Shown: positions 27,101-35,646, counted from the stretch's first letter. The stretch is 58,782 bases of DNA from an uncultured Saprospiraceae bacterium (GCA_937951615.1 CALFBH010000118.1:1-58782), one strand, 5' to 3'. Notes: generated by a model from the sequence alone, not told the origin. A program made the numbers and translations.

Positions 27101-30100
27101 TCGTGGTCGCCTTCAAGTTTATTTTACAGGACTACAAAAAATGAGCGAAAGACCACTGCATATCTTATTATTCAGTCAGGATAAAGATGAATTGCTTGGT
27201 ATTTATCAGGGGCGCAGGTCTTTTTCAGGTCTTTTAAATAAAGGAACTTACAAATTCGTTTTTTTCTATACAGACGAAAGCTATCACGTATTAAATTCCA
27301 TTCAGGTAAAACCTCATGGACTCAATCATTACGAATACGAACAGCCCAAAACACGGATGAATGATAAGTACAGCATTTACATAAAAAACCTAATAGAAAA
27401 AACACTTTTTGGCGACAGGTCACTGTCTTATAAGCCCAAAAAAGAAACAGAAAAACCTATAAAGAAGTACGGGCCACACTATGATGGTCATATACTAGAA
27501 GGTTATGTGCGGGATGAAGAAGGAGAACCTTTACCTTTTGCGAATGTATTTGTAGAAGGTACGACGATTGGAACAGTAACAGATATTGATGGAAAGTATG
27601 CCTTAAAAGTACCCTGGGGTGCTGATGTTGTGGTCTTTTCTTATACAGGATATGCGGATCAATCTATTTCGGCAAGAAGCAGGAGTGTAGTTGATGTAAA
27701 TCTTAGTCAAGGGGAGCTGTTGGATGAGGTTGTCGTTGTAGGTTATGGTGTAACAAGGAGTAAAGCATCCTATTCCTATGCTGTTCAAACTGCTTCATCT
27801 GAAGAAATCCGAAGGCTTCCGACACGTAACGTAAATGCACTGGCTGGGGCTGTAGCCGGAGTATCCCAGGATAAAGAAGGCAAAAACATTAGTTTTCGTG
27901 GAGCGCGCGAAGGCGACCAGATTGTTTATGTAGACGGTGTAAAAGTACAGGGACTCGCTGTTTCTGCCAGCGGACTTGAAGTGGAAATGAGAGGTGCGTC
28001 ATCCATTAAGTTTGACAAGCAAGCTCTCTATATAGTAAACGGGCAAGTATATCTAGGCAATATTTCCGATCTCGATCCGAATACTATACAAGAAGTCAAA
28101 ACACTACAGGGAAGTGAAGCAACTGCCCTATACGGAGCAAAAGCTGCAAATGGAGTAGTTGTCATTACAACACGAGCGGGAACTTTTGAGCCAAATAAAG
28201 GAGCTGACTTTGACGATGCTTTCCTGCAAGCTGCTTCGCAGTCCAGTTCAATCAGAGAAAATTTTTCCGATTATGCCTTCTGGCAACCCACACTGCGGAC
28301 CAATAAGGAAGGAAAAGCCACTTTTGAACTTACTTTTCCCGATGATGTCACCAATTGGAAAACCCATTATCTGGCGATGAATGGCAAAAAACAATCAGGA
28401 CAAACTTCTGGTTTTGTCAAGTCATACAAACCGCTGATGGCACAACTGGCAGTACCCCGATTTCTGATTGAAGCAGATACAAGCTATGCTATTGGCAAAG
28501 TATTGAACTATGGGCAGGATTCGATAAAAGTCAGTACGCAATTTGAAATCAATGAGCAATCTTTGTATGACAATACGGAATATTGTACGCACTCCATTAT
28601 CGACACCTTGCTCATTATAGCTCAGACCGATTCGCTCTCTGTCAAATACGTCGTCGAAGACGAGAAAGGCTACTTTGATGGTGAACGTCGGGATATTCCC
28701 GTTTATCCACTCGGGCTGGAAGAAACCAAAGGACAATTCTATGTGCTGGACAAGGATACCACTTTAAACCTGACTTTCGATGCCCAACTCGGCAAAGTAA
28801 ATCTATACGCCAGAGCAGATGTACTGGATGTTATTGAAGATGAAATTAACCATTTAAGACGATACAAATACTTCTGCAATGAGCAAATTGCGTCAAAACT
28901 AAAAGGACTGATTGCGGCAAAAAAGATTGCACAATACAAAGGAGAAGAGTATAAGTACGACAAGGATATAAAAAAACTCATCCGTTTATTAAAGAAAAAT
29001 CAAAAAGCAAATGGTTTGTGGGGCTGGTGGAAAGATTCCAGGCAAAGCGAATGGATCAGTCTGCATGTTCTTGAAGCTATAACACAGGTAGAAAAATTAG
29101 GCTATACAACCAACATCAACAAAAGTCAGATTATCAAAAAACTAGTATGGGAACTTGAAGACAACCGCGATTTTTACAGACGCGCCAGAATACTCAAAAC
29201 GCTGCATCTCCTCGGGGCGCAGATAGATGAGCAGCGATATATGTCAATGTTGGAAGAAACCAAAGACAGCACATTAAATAAACAGCTTCAAATTTTTGAA
29301 TTAAGGGCTTTGTATAAAATGGAGAATGATTTGGATACCTTAGCTTCATTTATACAAACAACTTTATTCGGAAATATATATTTTGCGGAGCAAGACGATA
29401 AAAAAACGAGCCTCCTATTCAATGATGTACAAAACACCTTGCTAGCCTATAAAATACTAAGAGCAGACTCCACAAAACATGAGGAAACGCTGGCTAAAAT
29501 GCGCAATTATTTTCTAGAAAAAAGAAAAAGAGGATATTGGCGAAACACCTACGAATCGGCACAAATCATCGAAACAATCTTACCAGATCTACTTGGCGAT
29601 AAAACTGAATTAAGAAAACCAACTTTAAGCCTTACAGGTGATGTGAATCAAGTCGTTTCTGAATTCCCTTTTGAAATAGAAGTACAAGCAGACGAACAAA
29701 TCAGCATATCCAAATCAGGCGACTTTCCCGTTTATTTTACCAGCTATCAGCGATACCAAAACAAAAAACCAAAAGCTAAAAAAGACGATTTTGAAATTAC
29801 TGCAAAATTTGATAAAACCACCAATTCAATACTGACAGCAGGAGAGGAGACAAAGCTGATTGTAAACATTACAGTAAACAAAGATGCAGAATATGTGATG
29901 ATTAATATCCCGATACCAGGCGGCTGTTCTTATGCCAGCAAGAAAAATTATTACAAAAATGAATCACATCGAGAATACTTTAAAAACGAAACAGCCATTT
30001 TTTGCGAATTTTTACCTAAAGGGAAATATACTTATACCATAGATTTAATTCCAAGATATTCAGGAAACTACACACTGAATCCTGCCAAAATAGAACTCAT

Positions 30101-30155
30101 GTATTTTCCGACTTTTAGCGGAAATAATGAGATGAAAAAAGTGAAGGTGAAATAG
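24138..30155 (+). CDS. Giant alpha-2-macroglobulin family protein with a full SusC-type regulatory domain and plug (A2M-2)
   Basis: This 2005-residue exported protein has a signal peptide (about 1-26), a charged N-terminal region, an MG2-type domain (about 250-350, FNKPKYLPGDTVKFKAF), several macroglobulin-like segments, a carboxypeptidase-regulatory domain (about 1113-1205, GTTIGTVTDIDGKYAL, LLDEVVVVGYG as in SusC), a complete plug (about 1211-1350, FRGAREGDQIVYVDGVKV, LQGSEATALYG, NGVVVITT), an A2M domain (about 1377-1420) and a helical thioester domain with CNEQ (Cys1580, Gln1583). The shared plug words show it is a paralogue of A2M-1. No beta-barrel is present. It lies 153 bases before the CHAT gene on the same strand. 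I infer an outer-membrane or periplasmic protease-trap or adhesive role; it is not proven. Confidence 0.85.
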   Translation: MNLPTEIKHVLTILLLLFFCCQAKGQKLIDSRQTSEYTYIYKITEKEAEEIYSNTIEGVDSTFFHTRVDSFPTDEEYNRRLSQGHYIKTYADQNKQKIAITTIQDFNVFILNNNTDLSIQVYDLNGKIIQNADLKVKKKKLRFNKNTQCYIDKKSNKKGLLSITHDGFTAYYDLSRDRNNSCIKRGYRKIAYQTPLKYVWMPIKFVALIPVDGVKSIADGYSRGTIRRTKNFFVKSYEKIACIFDDYHCNDYRFGERHTGYMVFNKPKYLPGDTVKFKAFLVTKKGKPINKEVSVSIQTNRENVELTQLQPYRKGGYAYEFFLHDSLELKLDRYYSISLKLNGKKEYIRSAFKYEDYELTKTQLAVRLDDEKQFRNQKRKLFIKGTDENDLNILDGRIEVLVMPKTIHKYFDNPVFVPDTLLFVKQQLKPSSETEVLLPDSLFPKINFDYSVNVKLLTSDNEVLSEKKTVNYFYQLKTFDARVLTDSIRFFYKENAVAKPEKVTISAKDNFGNSTPVYSGYTPCTLALNPYYSHYVIEADSLSKSIRMSKEPDLLSCYADRTLDSVFVQVDNPRNIPFSYNIYRGNKEKYAGYADSLNLQQKTKSKQNYFVSIRYLWAGKIVEKSYNIPLVDKQLNVSITEPKLVYPGQKSKIEVLVTNANGKPVENVDVTAYGLTKKFNYATPNLPYFGKDRKGKSLINNFSLKNTKPYSEDLDLNYDAWSILAGLDSIEYYTFIYPKDSIYRFEYESADTLTQFAPFVVSDGAIQPIHVVYVDNKPVYFSWSTHNQPYSFPIDSGFHQINLRTSYADITIDSMYFQPGKKLIFSLNEDVQLKNVRIRDVKPELSQQEQNLLYKYIFPYRQKNWEQYAYLEQDGHIQVLKPHARAKKRGYYFAGPIVGDLSFNLTDSVSTNFQHEHFFEYDFAPELLKMRSVDRRKYPKELNLYKPVTVLADEYISKAAFLQKWEDNLAARQLRLARHFSPTVTPNNRGRLQVYFTGLQKMSERPLHILLFSQDKDELLGIYQGRRSFSGLLNKGTYKFVFFYTDESYHVLNSIQVKPHGLNHYEYEQPKTRMNDKYSIYIKNLIEKTLFGDRSLSYKPKKETEKPIKKYGPHYDGHILEGYVRDEEGEPLPFANVFVEGTTIGTVTDIDGKYALKVPWGADVVVFSYTGYADQSISARSRSVVDVNLSQGELLDEVVVVGYGVTRSKASYSYAVQTASSEEIRRLPTRNVNALAGAVAGVSQDKEGKNISFRGAREGDQIVYVDGVKVQGLAVSASGLEVEMRGASSIKFDKQALYIVNGQVYLGNISDLDPNTIQEVKTLQGSEATALYGAKAANGVVVITTRAGTFEPNKGADFDDAFLQAASQSSSIRENFSDYAFWQPTLRTNKEGKATFELTFPDDVTNWKTHYLAMNGKKQSGQTSGFVKSYKPLMAQLAVPRFLIEADTSYAIGKVLNYGQDSIKVSTQFEINEQSLYDNTEYCTHSIIDTLLIIAQTDSLSVKYVVEDEKGYFDGERRDIPVYPLGLEETKGQFYVLDKDTTLNLTFDAQLGKVNLYARADVLDVIEDEINHLRRYKYFCNEQIASKLKGLIAAKKIAQYKGEEYKYDKDIKKLIRLLKKNQKANGLWGWWKDSRQSEWISLHVLEAITQVEKLGYTTNINKSQIIKKLVWELEDNRDFYRRARILKTLHLLGAQIDEQRYMSMLEETKDSTLNKQLQIFELRALYKMENDLDTLASFIQTTLFGNIYFAEQDDKKTSLLFNDVQNTLLAYKILRADSTKHEETLAKMRNYFLEKRKRGYWRNTYESAQIIETILPDLLGDKTELRKPTLSLTGDVNQVVSEFPFEIEVQADEQISISKSGDFPVYFTSYQRYQNKKPKAKKDDFEITAKFDKTTNSILTAGEETKLIVNITVNKDAEYVMINIPIPGGCSYASKKNYYKNESHREYFKNETAIFCEFLPKGKYTYTIDLIPRYSGNYTLNPAKIELMYFPTFSGNNEMKKVKVK

Positions 30156-30158
30156 AAA

Positions 30159-30212
30159 TTAGCCACGAATGCACGAATGACATTCGTCCTTAATTCGTGC
30201 ATTCGTGGCTAA
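30159..30212 (+). repeat. Hairpin repeat of the CACGAATGCACGAAT family, copy 1
   Basis: Arms TTAGCCACGAATGCACGAAT (30159-30178) and ATTCGTGCATTCGTGGCTAA (30193-30212) are exact complements. The same element occurs at 41624-41677 with a different loop. It begins 3 bases after the A2M-2 stop. Confidence 0.85.
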
Positions 30213-30308
30213 AAATAAAAGTCCAAAAAAATTACAGATCAAATCAGGAAGTTATTTTTTTACCATTCCTAAAAGCCTTAAATTGCAAGCCAAACATTGT
30301 AATTTAAG

Positions 30309-33308
30309 ATGCTTATTAAACATTTCATTCCACTCTTTTTTGCCTTTTTATTTTTTGGAAATACCGCTTTGGCACAGGCGGATAAAAACACCGATGAACA
30401 ACTCAATACACTGCTCGCCAAAGCTGGTGCGCACCTCTACACGAAGATGGACAGTGCCTTGTTTTATCTCAATCAAATCACCAAAATCACGGCGGAACAT
30501 GAGAACTGGAACAGCTACCTGAGTGCCTGTTTGTGGAAGACGAATTGTGCCGGGCATCATTATCGTTTTGATTCGATGTATGTCTATTTGTCGGATGCCG
30601 AGGAGATGATAAAGCGGCAAAATATCAACTTGGACACGATGGAATATGGTGGCGAAACACGACTGGGATTGGACACCAACTGGGGAAATTATTATTATAA
30701 AACTGGAAATTTTGACAAGGCTTCTACTTATTTCAAAGCCATTATTGAAACCTTGAGCGAACGGGATACGCTGGGCAAATACGAATACCAAACCATCATT
30801 TCCAATTATTTGTATCTGGGGAATATTGAGAAGGCAAGGAGCAATTATAAAGCTGCGCTTGACCACTTTTTATATTGTGAACAAGTGGATAAGGAGATGC
30901 GCGATAAATTTGGAAAAGGCTATGCGATGAGCCTGATTTATTCGTCGCTGGCAGGGACTTATAAGGCATTGGGCGATTATGATAATGCTCGCATACAACA
31001 TCAAAAAGCCATCGGACTGAGCAATGAACAATTGCGCAGCAAAGAAAAATCACTGGCAAAACTGAAAAACGGACTGATTACACATTATAATCAGTTTGCC
31101 CGACTGTATATTGAGGAAGGCGATGTGGAGAATGCCCGCGATCTATTGAATACTTCCTTGAAATATCATATTGAAAATGATCCTTTTTATCCGAAAACCA
31201 ATATGCTGATGGGCAGGACTTATGCCTTGGAAGGCAAAGCAGAAAAGGCGATGGTTTATATGAAGGATGCCCTGGAACAAACCCGTAAAAGATATGGCGC
31301 ACAGCATTATCGGGTAGCGGAAGATTTGCTTCAGATTGGAGATGTTTTTTATAAGGAGAAAGATTACGGGAAAGCATTGATACATTATCATGATGCGCTC
31401 GCGAGCATAACAGAAAATTACGATACAGCTCGTTTCGCAAAAGCGATGGGTTTAAACCCATCGCTTTTGCGAAACGAGCGTATTTATAGCTTACCGCAAA
31501 TAGAAAATACGATTCATAAAAAGACTGTATTACTGGCACTCAGTTCGAAGGCGAATGCGTTGTTTGAGCTATATCAGTCGGATAAAAATATGCAGAATTT
31601 GGAAGCTGCGGAAGGGCATATCCAATTGGCAGTACAAGTGATGGACGAGATGCGATTAGAATACCATTCAGAAGAAGCCCGACAGTTTTTGGTCGAGCAA
31701 AGTTATCCTGTTTTTGAAAAAGCAATTGAAATTAATCGACAATTATACCAGCAAAAATCGGATAAAAATTATTTGGCGAAAGCCTTTGAATATGCGGAAA
31801 AAAGCAAGGGTTTGTTGTTACTGGATGCGCTGAAAAGCACCGCTGCGCGGCAGTTTGCCAATATTCCGGAAGCCACGCTAGAAGCCGAACGATTATTGCG
31901 TTTCAATATGAATCACCTGCGGGAAAAAATTGGAAAACTCAAAAAGGAAACCAAAAACGAAGCGCGACTCCGAAAATTGCAGAATGACTTGTTTGAGCAA
32001 ACAAATCAGTACGAAATATTTATTGCCAAATTGGAAAAGATGCATCCTGATTATTATCAGGCGAAATACGATAAACAAACGATGAGTATCGATGATATTC
32101 GACGTGATGTTCTGGATGAAAATATGGCTTTTGTTGAGTATTTCATGGGCGATAGTCAGGTCTATGCTTTTTTGATTACAAAAGATGATATTCAACTGGA
32201 AAGCAGCCCGAAAGTAGCAGAAATACAAACTGCAATAGCTGGTTTGAGAGAAGCGATTGTTTTGAAAAAAGATGACCAAGCCTATCTAAGCAATGCTCGT
32301 CTATTGTATCGGCATTTATTAGAAAATATACTGGACACAAAAACGAATAATATCAAGCGACTCATCATCGTACCAGATGGTGGACTTGCTTATATTCCCT
32401 TTGATATTTTATTGGAAAAAGAACTGTCAGAGGAGCAGATTGCAACTGTCAATTATCGGCGTGATGCGATGCCTTATCTGCTGAATCGTTATGCGATTAG
32501 TTATGCTTATTCTGGGGCAGTGTTGCGGCAAAACCTGAATACAAAGCCGAACCGTCGTCCTTCCGTGGCTTTTGGAGGTTTCGCGCCTTCCTTCGATCAT
32601 TTGCCTGACTTGGGGCTGGCCATGCGTTCTTGTGCTTCGGGGCGTTTATCGCCTTTAAAGCATAATCAAAAAGAAGTGGAAAATATTGCGAATACTATGG
32701 GAGGAAAGGCTTTTGTAGGCGAATCGGCAGGCAAGGCGGATTTTGAAGAAAAGTCGAGTAAATGTCGCATTTTGCACCTAGCCACTCATGCTTGCGCGGA
32801 TGATGATGCAAGTCTGAGCCGGGTGTATTTTGGAGAAGATGATTATATGAGTGTGCTGGATTTATATGGCTTAGAATTGAATGCTGAAATGGTGGTGTTG
32901 AGTGCTTGCGAAACGGGTGTCGGGACGATGAAAAGGGGAGAGGGCGTGATGAGTCTGGCGCGTGCTTTCGCTTATACTGGTGTGCCGGGGATTACCATGA
33001 GTTTATGGTCGGTCGATGATGAAGCAGCGTCGAAAATCATGGTCTATTATTATCAGCATTTGAAGGCTGGGAAGCCTAAAGACGAGGCCCTTCATGCTGC
33101 CAAACTGGATTTTCTGGATAATGTAGAAATAACACGCAATCAGCATCCGTTTTATTGGGCGGCTTTTGTGCATATTGGCGATGCGGAGGCTTTGTCGGGC
33201 GGCTGGAATGGCTGGTGGTGGCTGATTGGTTTGTTTGTTGTGGTGTTGTTTATTCTTGCTCTTTCAATAACTTCACCACTGCCTCAATCCACTGAGGATG
33301 GTCATTAA
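30309..33308 (+). CDS. Exported TPR-CHAT domain protein (caspase-like)
   Basis: This 999-residue protein has a signal peptide (about 1-22), TPR-like helical repeats over about 130-460 (GNYYYKTGNFDKASTYFKAI, LGDYDNARIQHQKAIGLSNE), a helical linker, and a CHAT peptidase domain (about 660-950) with the dyad His827 (LHLATHACADD) and Cys867 (VLSACETGVGTM). A transmembrane segment lies near the C-terminus (WWWLIGLFVVVLFILALS), so the CHAT domain should face the periplasm or surface. CHAT enzymes are caspase/separase relatives, often acting as death or immune effectors. It is the last of three co-oriented genes after the two A2M proteins. A perfect palindrome is inserted in frame at residues 374-391, and the 3' end overlaps hemH by 59 bases. 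Confidence 0.88.
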   Translation: MLIKHFIPLFFAFLFFGNTALAQADKNTDEQLNTLLAKAGAHLYTKMDSALFYLNQITKITAEHENWNSYLSACLWKTNCAGHHYRFDSMYVYLSDAEEMIKRQNINLDTMEYGGETRLGLDTNWGNYYYKTGNFDKASTYFKAIIETLSERDTLGKYEYQTIISNYLYLGNIEKARSNYKAALDHFLYCEQVDKEMRDKFGKGYAMSLIYSSLAGTYKALGDYDNARIQHQKAIGLSNEQLRSKEKSLAKLKNGLITHYNQFARLYIEEGDVENARDLLNTSLKYHIENDPFYPKTNMLMGRTYALEGKAEKAMVYMKDALEQTRKRYGAQHYRVAEDLLQIGDVFYKEKDYGKALIHYHDALASITENYDTARFAKAMGLNPSLLRNERIYSLPQIENTIHKKTVLLALSSKANALFELYQSDKNMQNLEAAEGHIQLAVQVMDEMRLEYHSEEARQFLVEQSYPVFEKAIEINRQLYQQKSDKNYLAKAFEYAEKSKGLLLLDALKSTAARQFANIPEATLEAERLLRFNMNHLREKIGKLKKETKNEARLRKLQNDLFEQTNQYEIFIAKLEKMHPDYYQAKYDKQTMSIDDIRRDVLDENMAFVEYFMGDSQVYAFLITKDDIQLESSPKVAEIQTAIAGLREAIVLKKDDQAYLSNARLLYRHLLENILDTKTNNIKRLIIVPDGGLAYIPFDILLEKELSEEQIATVNYRRDAMPYLLNRYAISYAYSGAVLRQNLNTKPNRRPSVAFGGFAPSFDHLPDLGLAMRSCASGRLSPLKHNQKEVENIANTMGGKAFVGESAGKADFEEKSSKCRILHLATHACADDDASLSRVYFGEDDYMSVLDLYGLELNAEMVVLSACETGVGTMKRGEGVMSLARAFAYTGVPGITMSLWSVDDEAASKIMVYYYQHLKAGKPKDEALHAAKLDFLDNVEITRNQHPFYWAAFVHIGDAEALSGGWNGWWWLIGLFVVVLFILALSITSPLPQSTEDGH
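31428..31479 (+). repeat. Perfect 52-nt palindrome embedded in the CHAT gene
   Basis: The halves 31428-31453 and 31454-31479 are exact reverse complements, with GGGTTTAAACCC at the centre. It is read in frame as ARFAKAMGLNPSLLRNE plus R, in the linker after the TPR repeats. The word TTTTGCGAAAC is shared with the intergenic mosaic at 35500-35643, so this looks like a member of the intergenic hairpin family that has been accepted inside a protein gene. Confidence 0.9.
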
Positions 33309-34275
33309 GTCCTTCGACAAGCTGAACATGTTCGCCGCCCATTTCTTCAAATTCTTCTTGGTATTCTACGCTGACTTCAATGGTTGTTTCCAGACAATCA
33401 GAGACAAAAGAGGGACAAAAAACCAAGAGGCGTTTCATGCCTTTTTCAGCCATTTCTTCCAATGTCTTGCTGGTGTAGGGCTGTAGCCAGGGTGCTCTGC
33501 CGAGGCGCGACTGAAAGCAGACAGAGTATTGTTCGGGCGAAAGTCCGAGTTTGGCAGCGATGGCATAGGTCGTGTCATAGCATTGTGCGGAGTAGCAATA
33601 CTGATTTTTGAGGCTCAGCGTCTTGCAGCAATCTTCGGATTGCATACAGTGGTTGCCAATATCTGTTTTGACCATCTGACGTTGTGGTAAGCCGTGATAG
33701 CTGAACAAAACATGGTCGTAACTATCAATATCATGCTCTCTGCCACGGGCGGCAAAGACCTCAATCATTGGCTCGAAATCGTGGAAAGAATTGATGAAAT
33801 TGACTTTCGGAATGGCAAGTTGTTTGGACAAAAGGCGATTGACTTCCTCATACACCGAGCCATTGCAGGCAGAAGTATATTGTGGAAACAAAGGCAATAA
33901 AGTCAGGCTGCTGATTTTTGCTGCCTCCAATTTTTTCAAAGCAGATTCGATGGACGGGGTTTGGTAGCGCATGGCCAGTTCGACCACATAATCTTCGCCT
34001 AGCATTTTTTGTACGCCATTGCGTAGTTTTTGTCCATTGACCATGAGGGGCGAACCTTCTTCTGTCCAGAGTTCCTGATAGAGTTTGCCCGTTGGCTTGG
34101 AGCGAAAAGGCGCGATAATGCCTCTTACCAGTAGATTTCGACTAATCGCGTTGATATCAATGACACGCTTATCTAAGAGAAATTGTTTCAGGTATTTATA
34201 AACATCGTATCGTCCTGGTGAGTTGGGCGTACCAAGATTGACTAATAATATGCCTTTTCTGCCTTGTTTTGTCAT
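33250..34275 (-). CDS. hemH: Ferrochelatase
   Basis: This 341-residue enzyme inserts Fe2+ into protoporphyrin IX in the last step of haem synthesis. Seen are GILLVNLGTPNSP (about 8-20), LTLLPLFPQYTSACNGS (about 124-140), the active-site FSYHGLPQRQ (His194) and SDCLETTIEV with Glu295. Five cysteines cluster at about 209-231 (CMQSEDCC ... CYSAQC); whether they bind a metal or cluster is unclear. Start chosen at ATG 34275, which begins directly before the conserved N-terminus; an extension to 34308 is translated from repeat sequence. A TATATTTG promoter box ends only 4 bases before this ATG. The 3' end overlaps the convergent CHAT gene. Confidence 0.95.
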   Translation of the reverse strand: MTKQGRKGILLVNLGTPNSPGRYDVYKYLKQFLLDKRVIDINAISRNLLVRGIIAPFRSKPTGKLYQELWTEEGSPLMVNGQKLRNGVQKMLGEDYVVELAMRYQTPSIESALKKLEAAKISSLTLLPLFPQYTSACNGSVYEEVNRLLSKQLAIPKVNFINSFHDFEPMIEVFAARGREHDIDSYDHVLFSYHGLPQRQMVKTDIGNHCMQSEDCCKTLSLKNQYCYSAQCYDTTYAIAAKLGLSPEQYSVCFQSRLGRAPWLQPYTSKTLEEMAEKGMKRLLVFCPSFVSDCLETTIEVSVEYQEEFEEMGGEHVQLVEGLNDHPQWIEAVVKLLKEQE

Positions 34276-34279
34276 GGTG

Positions 34280-34287
34280 CAAATATA
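34280..34287 (-). promoter_or_regulatory. Bacteroidota -7 box (TATATTTG) directly before hemH
   Basis: On the minus strand TATATTTG is followed by CACC and then the hemH ATG. With the box-to-start spacing inferred at rnpB in this same window, transcription would begin at about the start codon, which implies a leaderless or nearly leaderless mRNA. Confidence 0.45.
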
Positions 34288-34292
34288 GTATT

Positions 34293-34565
34293 TATGTCGA
34301 TAGTCCACGGTCGATAGTCGATAGTTTTTTACGCATTTTGCAAAGCAAAATGAAATACTGAAATGACTTGAATATTAAAAAGACAGCCATCGACTATGGA
34401 CTATTGACTATCAACCCAAACGGGATAACTTTATGGTAACAAAAAGACTAAAAGGATGTTCAAGCTTTGAAGTTTAAGTTTAAGAATAAGTTTAAATTCT
34501 TATTGAAAGTGTTGCCTTTGGCAATATCCATTTTTAAACTTAATCTTCGACTTAAACTTAAACTT
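34293..34565 (-). repeat. TCGATAGTCC inverted repeat followed by a GTTTAAG repeat
   Basis: 34293-34415 has arms GTCGATAGTCCACGGTCGA and CATCGACTATGGACTATTG around the hairpin CATTTTGCAAAGCAAAATG. 34460-34565 is a second element with arms AAGTTTAAGTTTAAGAATAA and CTTAAACTTAAACTTA. No gene is seen. The second element abuts the aldose-epimerase stop codon. Confidence 0.8.
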
Positions 34566-34567
34566 AT

Positions 34568-35491
34568 TCAGCGCAGCTGAACAGCATAGGATACCGCAAG
34601 TTGCTCGTCAGGCGAGAGTATTTTTAAACCCATTTTATTATTAAAAGCATCTGCTGCGCAGGTCATAGGTTCTATGGCAATAGAGCTTCTTTCTGGTGGC
34701 GTGTAGACTTGAAGATAGGGACAGTTTGTTTGCGAAATGCTTAGCGTTACATCTTGTTGAGCATCGTGCAGTAGGGTAGTTGCTTTAGTAATGTCAGCAA
34801 GGAGGAAACCAGTGTCAAATTCAGTTTGCCCAATAGAGGAGCAGTCTTTGAAATTTGGATAATCTGTTAGTTGTCCAGTTGGAATCATATCCTTGACGTC
34901 CAGTCGTTTACAATTTGGCAGTTGCAGAGATAGTTGATTAATTTTTTTGTCGCCTATTTTGAAATAGGGATGCCAGCCGATGCCCGCAGGCATATTGCCT
35001 TTGCTGGTATTCGTCAGGTTGACTTTGCAGGAGAAATGACCTTCAGAAATCCGATAATGGAAATCAAGATGAAAAGAAAAAGGAAAGTAAGGAATTGCCT
35101 CAAAATTGAAAGTCAAAGAAACTTCACTAGGTTTTTCGGGCTTATCTTTTATGCTAAAAAAATTATTGTAAACCAGCCCATGAATGGCATTGCCTTCCTG
35201 CGCAAAATTAAGCGAAAGCTGATAATTTTTACCTTCAAACTGATATTGTCCTGCCTGAATTCGATTGGGAAAAGGAATGAGGTGGGAACTTTTAAATTGC
35301 TTATTGGTCTTTAATTCTTCAGCGTTTTTACAGCCATCAATGAGGTCATGTAAGTGTTCACCTTTTCGCAAAACCAGTTCTTGTATGGCTGCGCCAAAGT
35401 CAGGAACAAAAGTAAAATACTCGCCCGTTTTGGTATTGGCGATTTTGTGTAAAGTGTATTCGCCGAAAGGTGTTTGTGTGTGTTGGTACAT
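34568..35491 (-). CDS. Aldose 1-epimerase family protein
   Basis: This 307-residue protein belongs to the galactose-mutarotase-like fold. Family marks are FPNRIQAGQYQFEGKNYQL (about 73-91), the catalytic-histidine segment NAIHGLVYNNFF (about 100-111), GWHPYFKIG (about 172-180) and the catalytic glutamate in IAIEPMTCAADAFNN (about 266-280). It would interconvert alpha and beta forms of a hexose or related sugar; the exact sugar is not evident. The start is ATG 35491; the upstream in-frame extension is encoded by repeat sequence (words of the GTCGATGGTC family) and is rejected. Confidence 0.88.
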   Translation of the reverse strand: MYQHTQTPFGEYTLHKIANTKTGEYFTFVPDFGAAIQELVLRKGEHLHDLIDGCKNAEELKTNKQFKSSHLIPFPNRIQAGQYQFEGKNYQLSLNFAQEGNAIHGLVYNNFFSIKDKPEKPSEVSLTFNFEAIPYFPFSFHLDFHYRISEGHFSCKVNLTNTSKGNMPAGIGWHPYFKIGDKKINQLSLQLPNCKRLDVKDMIPTGQLTDYPNFKDCSSIGQTEFDTGFLLADITKATTLLHDAQQDVTLSISQTNCPYLQVYTPPERSSIAIEPMTCAADAFNNKMGLKILSPDEQLAVSYAVQLR

Positions 35492-35499
35492 GGTATTGG

Positions 35500-35643
35500 T
35501 CGATGGTCGGCAGTCCATAGTCCATGGTCGATTACGCAGGACTGAAGTCCTACGCTTTTGCGAAACACAGGTAATCGTTCGCAAAAGCGGCAGGTTTCAA
35601 CCTGCCGTGCAACCATCGACTATGGACTATCGACCATCGACTT
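35500..35643 (-). repeat. Composite hairpin mosaic of the TCGATAGTCC family
   Basis: Outer arms GGTCGATGGTCGGCAGTCC and ACTATCGACCATCGAC enclose at least three smaller hairpins: AGGACTGAAGTCCT, GCTTTTGCGAA with TTCGCAAAAGC, and GGCAGGTTTCAACCTGCC. The inner GCTTTTGCGAAAC word is also found in the palindrome inside the CHAT gene. Confidence 0.85.
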
Positions 35644-35646
35644 TTT

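Noticed and set aside
31078-31539. 153-codon minus-strand frame opposite the CHAT gene
   Set aside because: It includes the same peptide as the CHAT palindrome only because the palindrome reads identically on both strands; the rest is a shadow.
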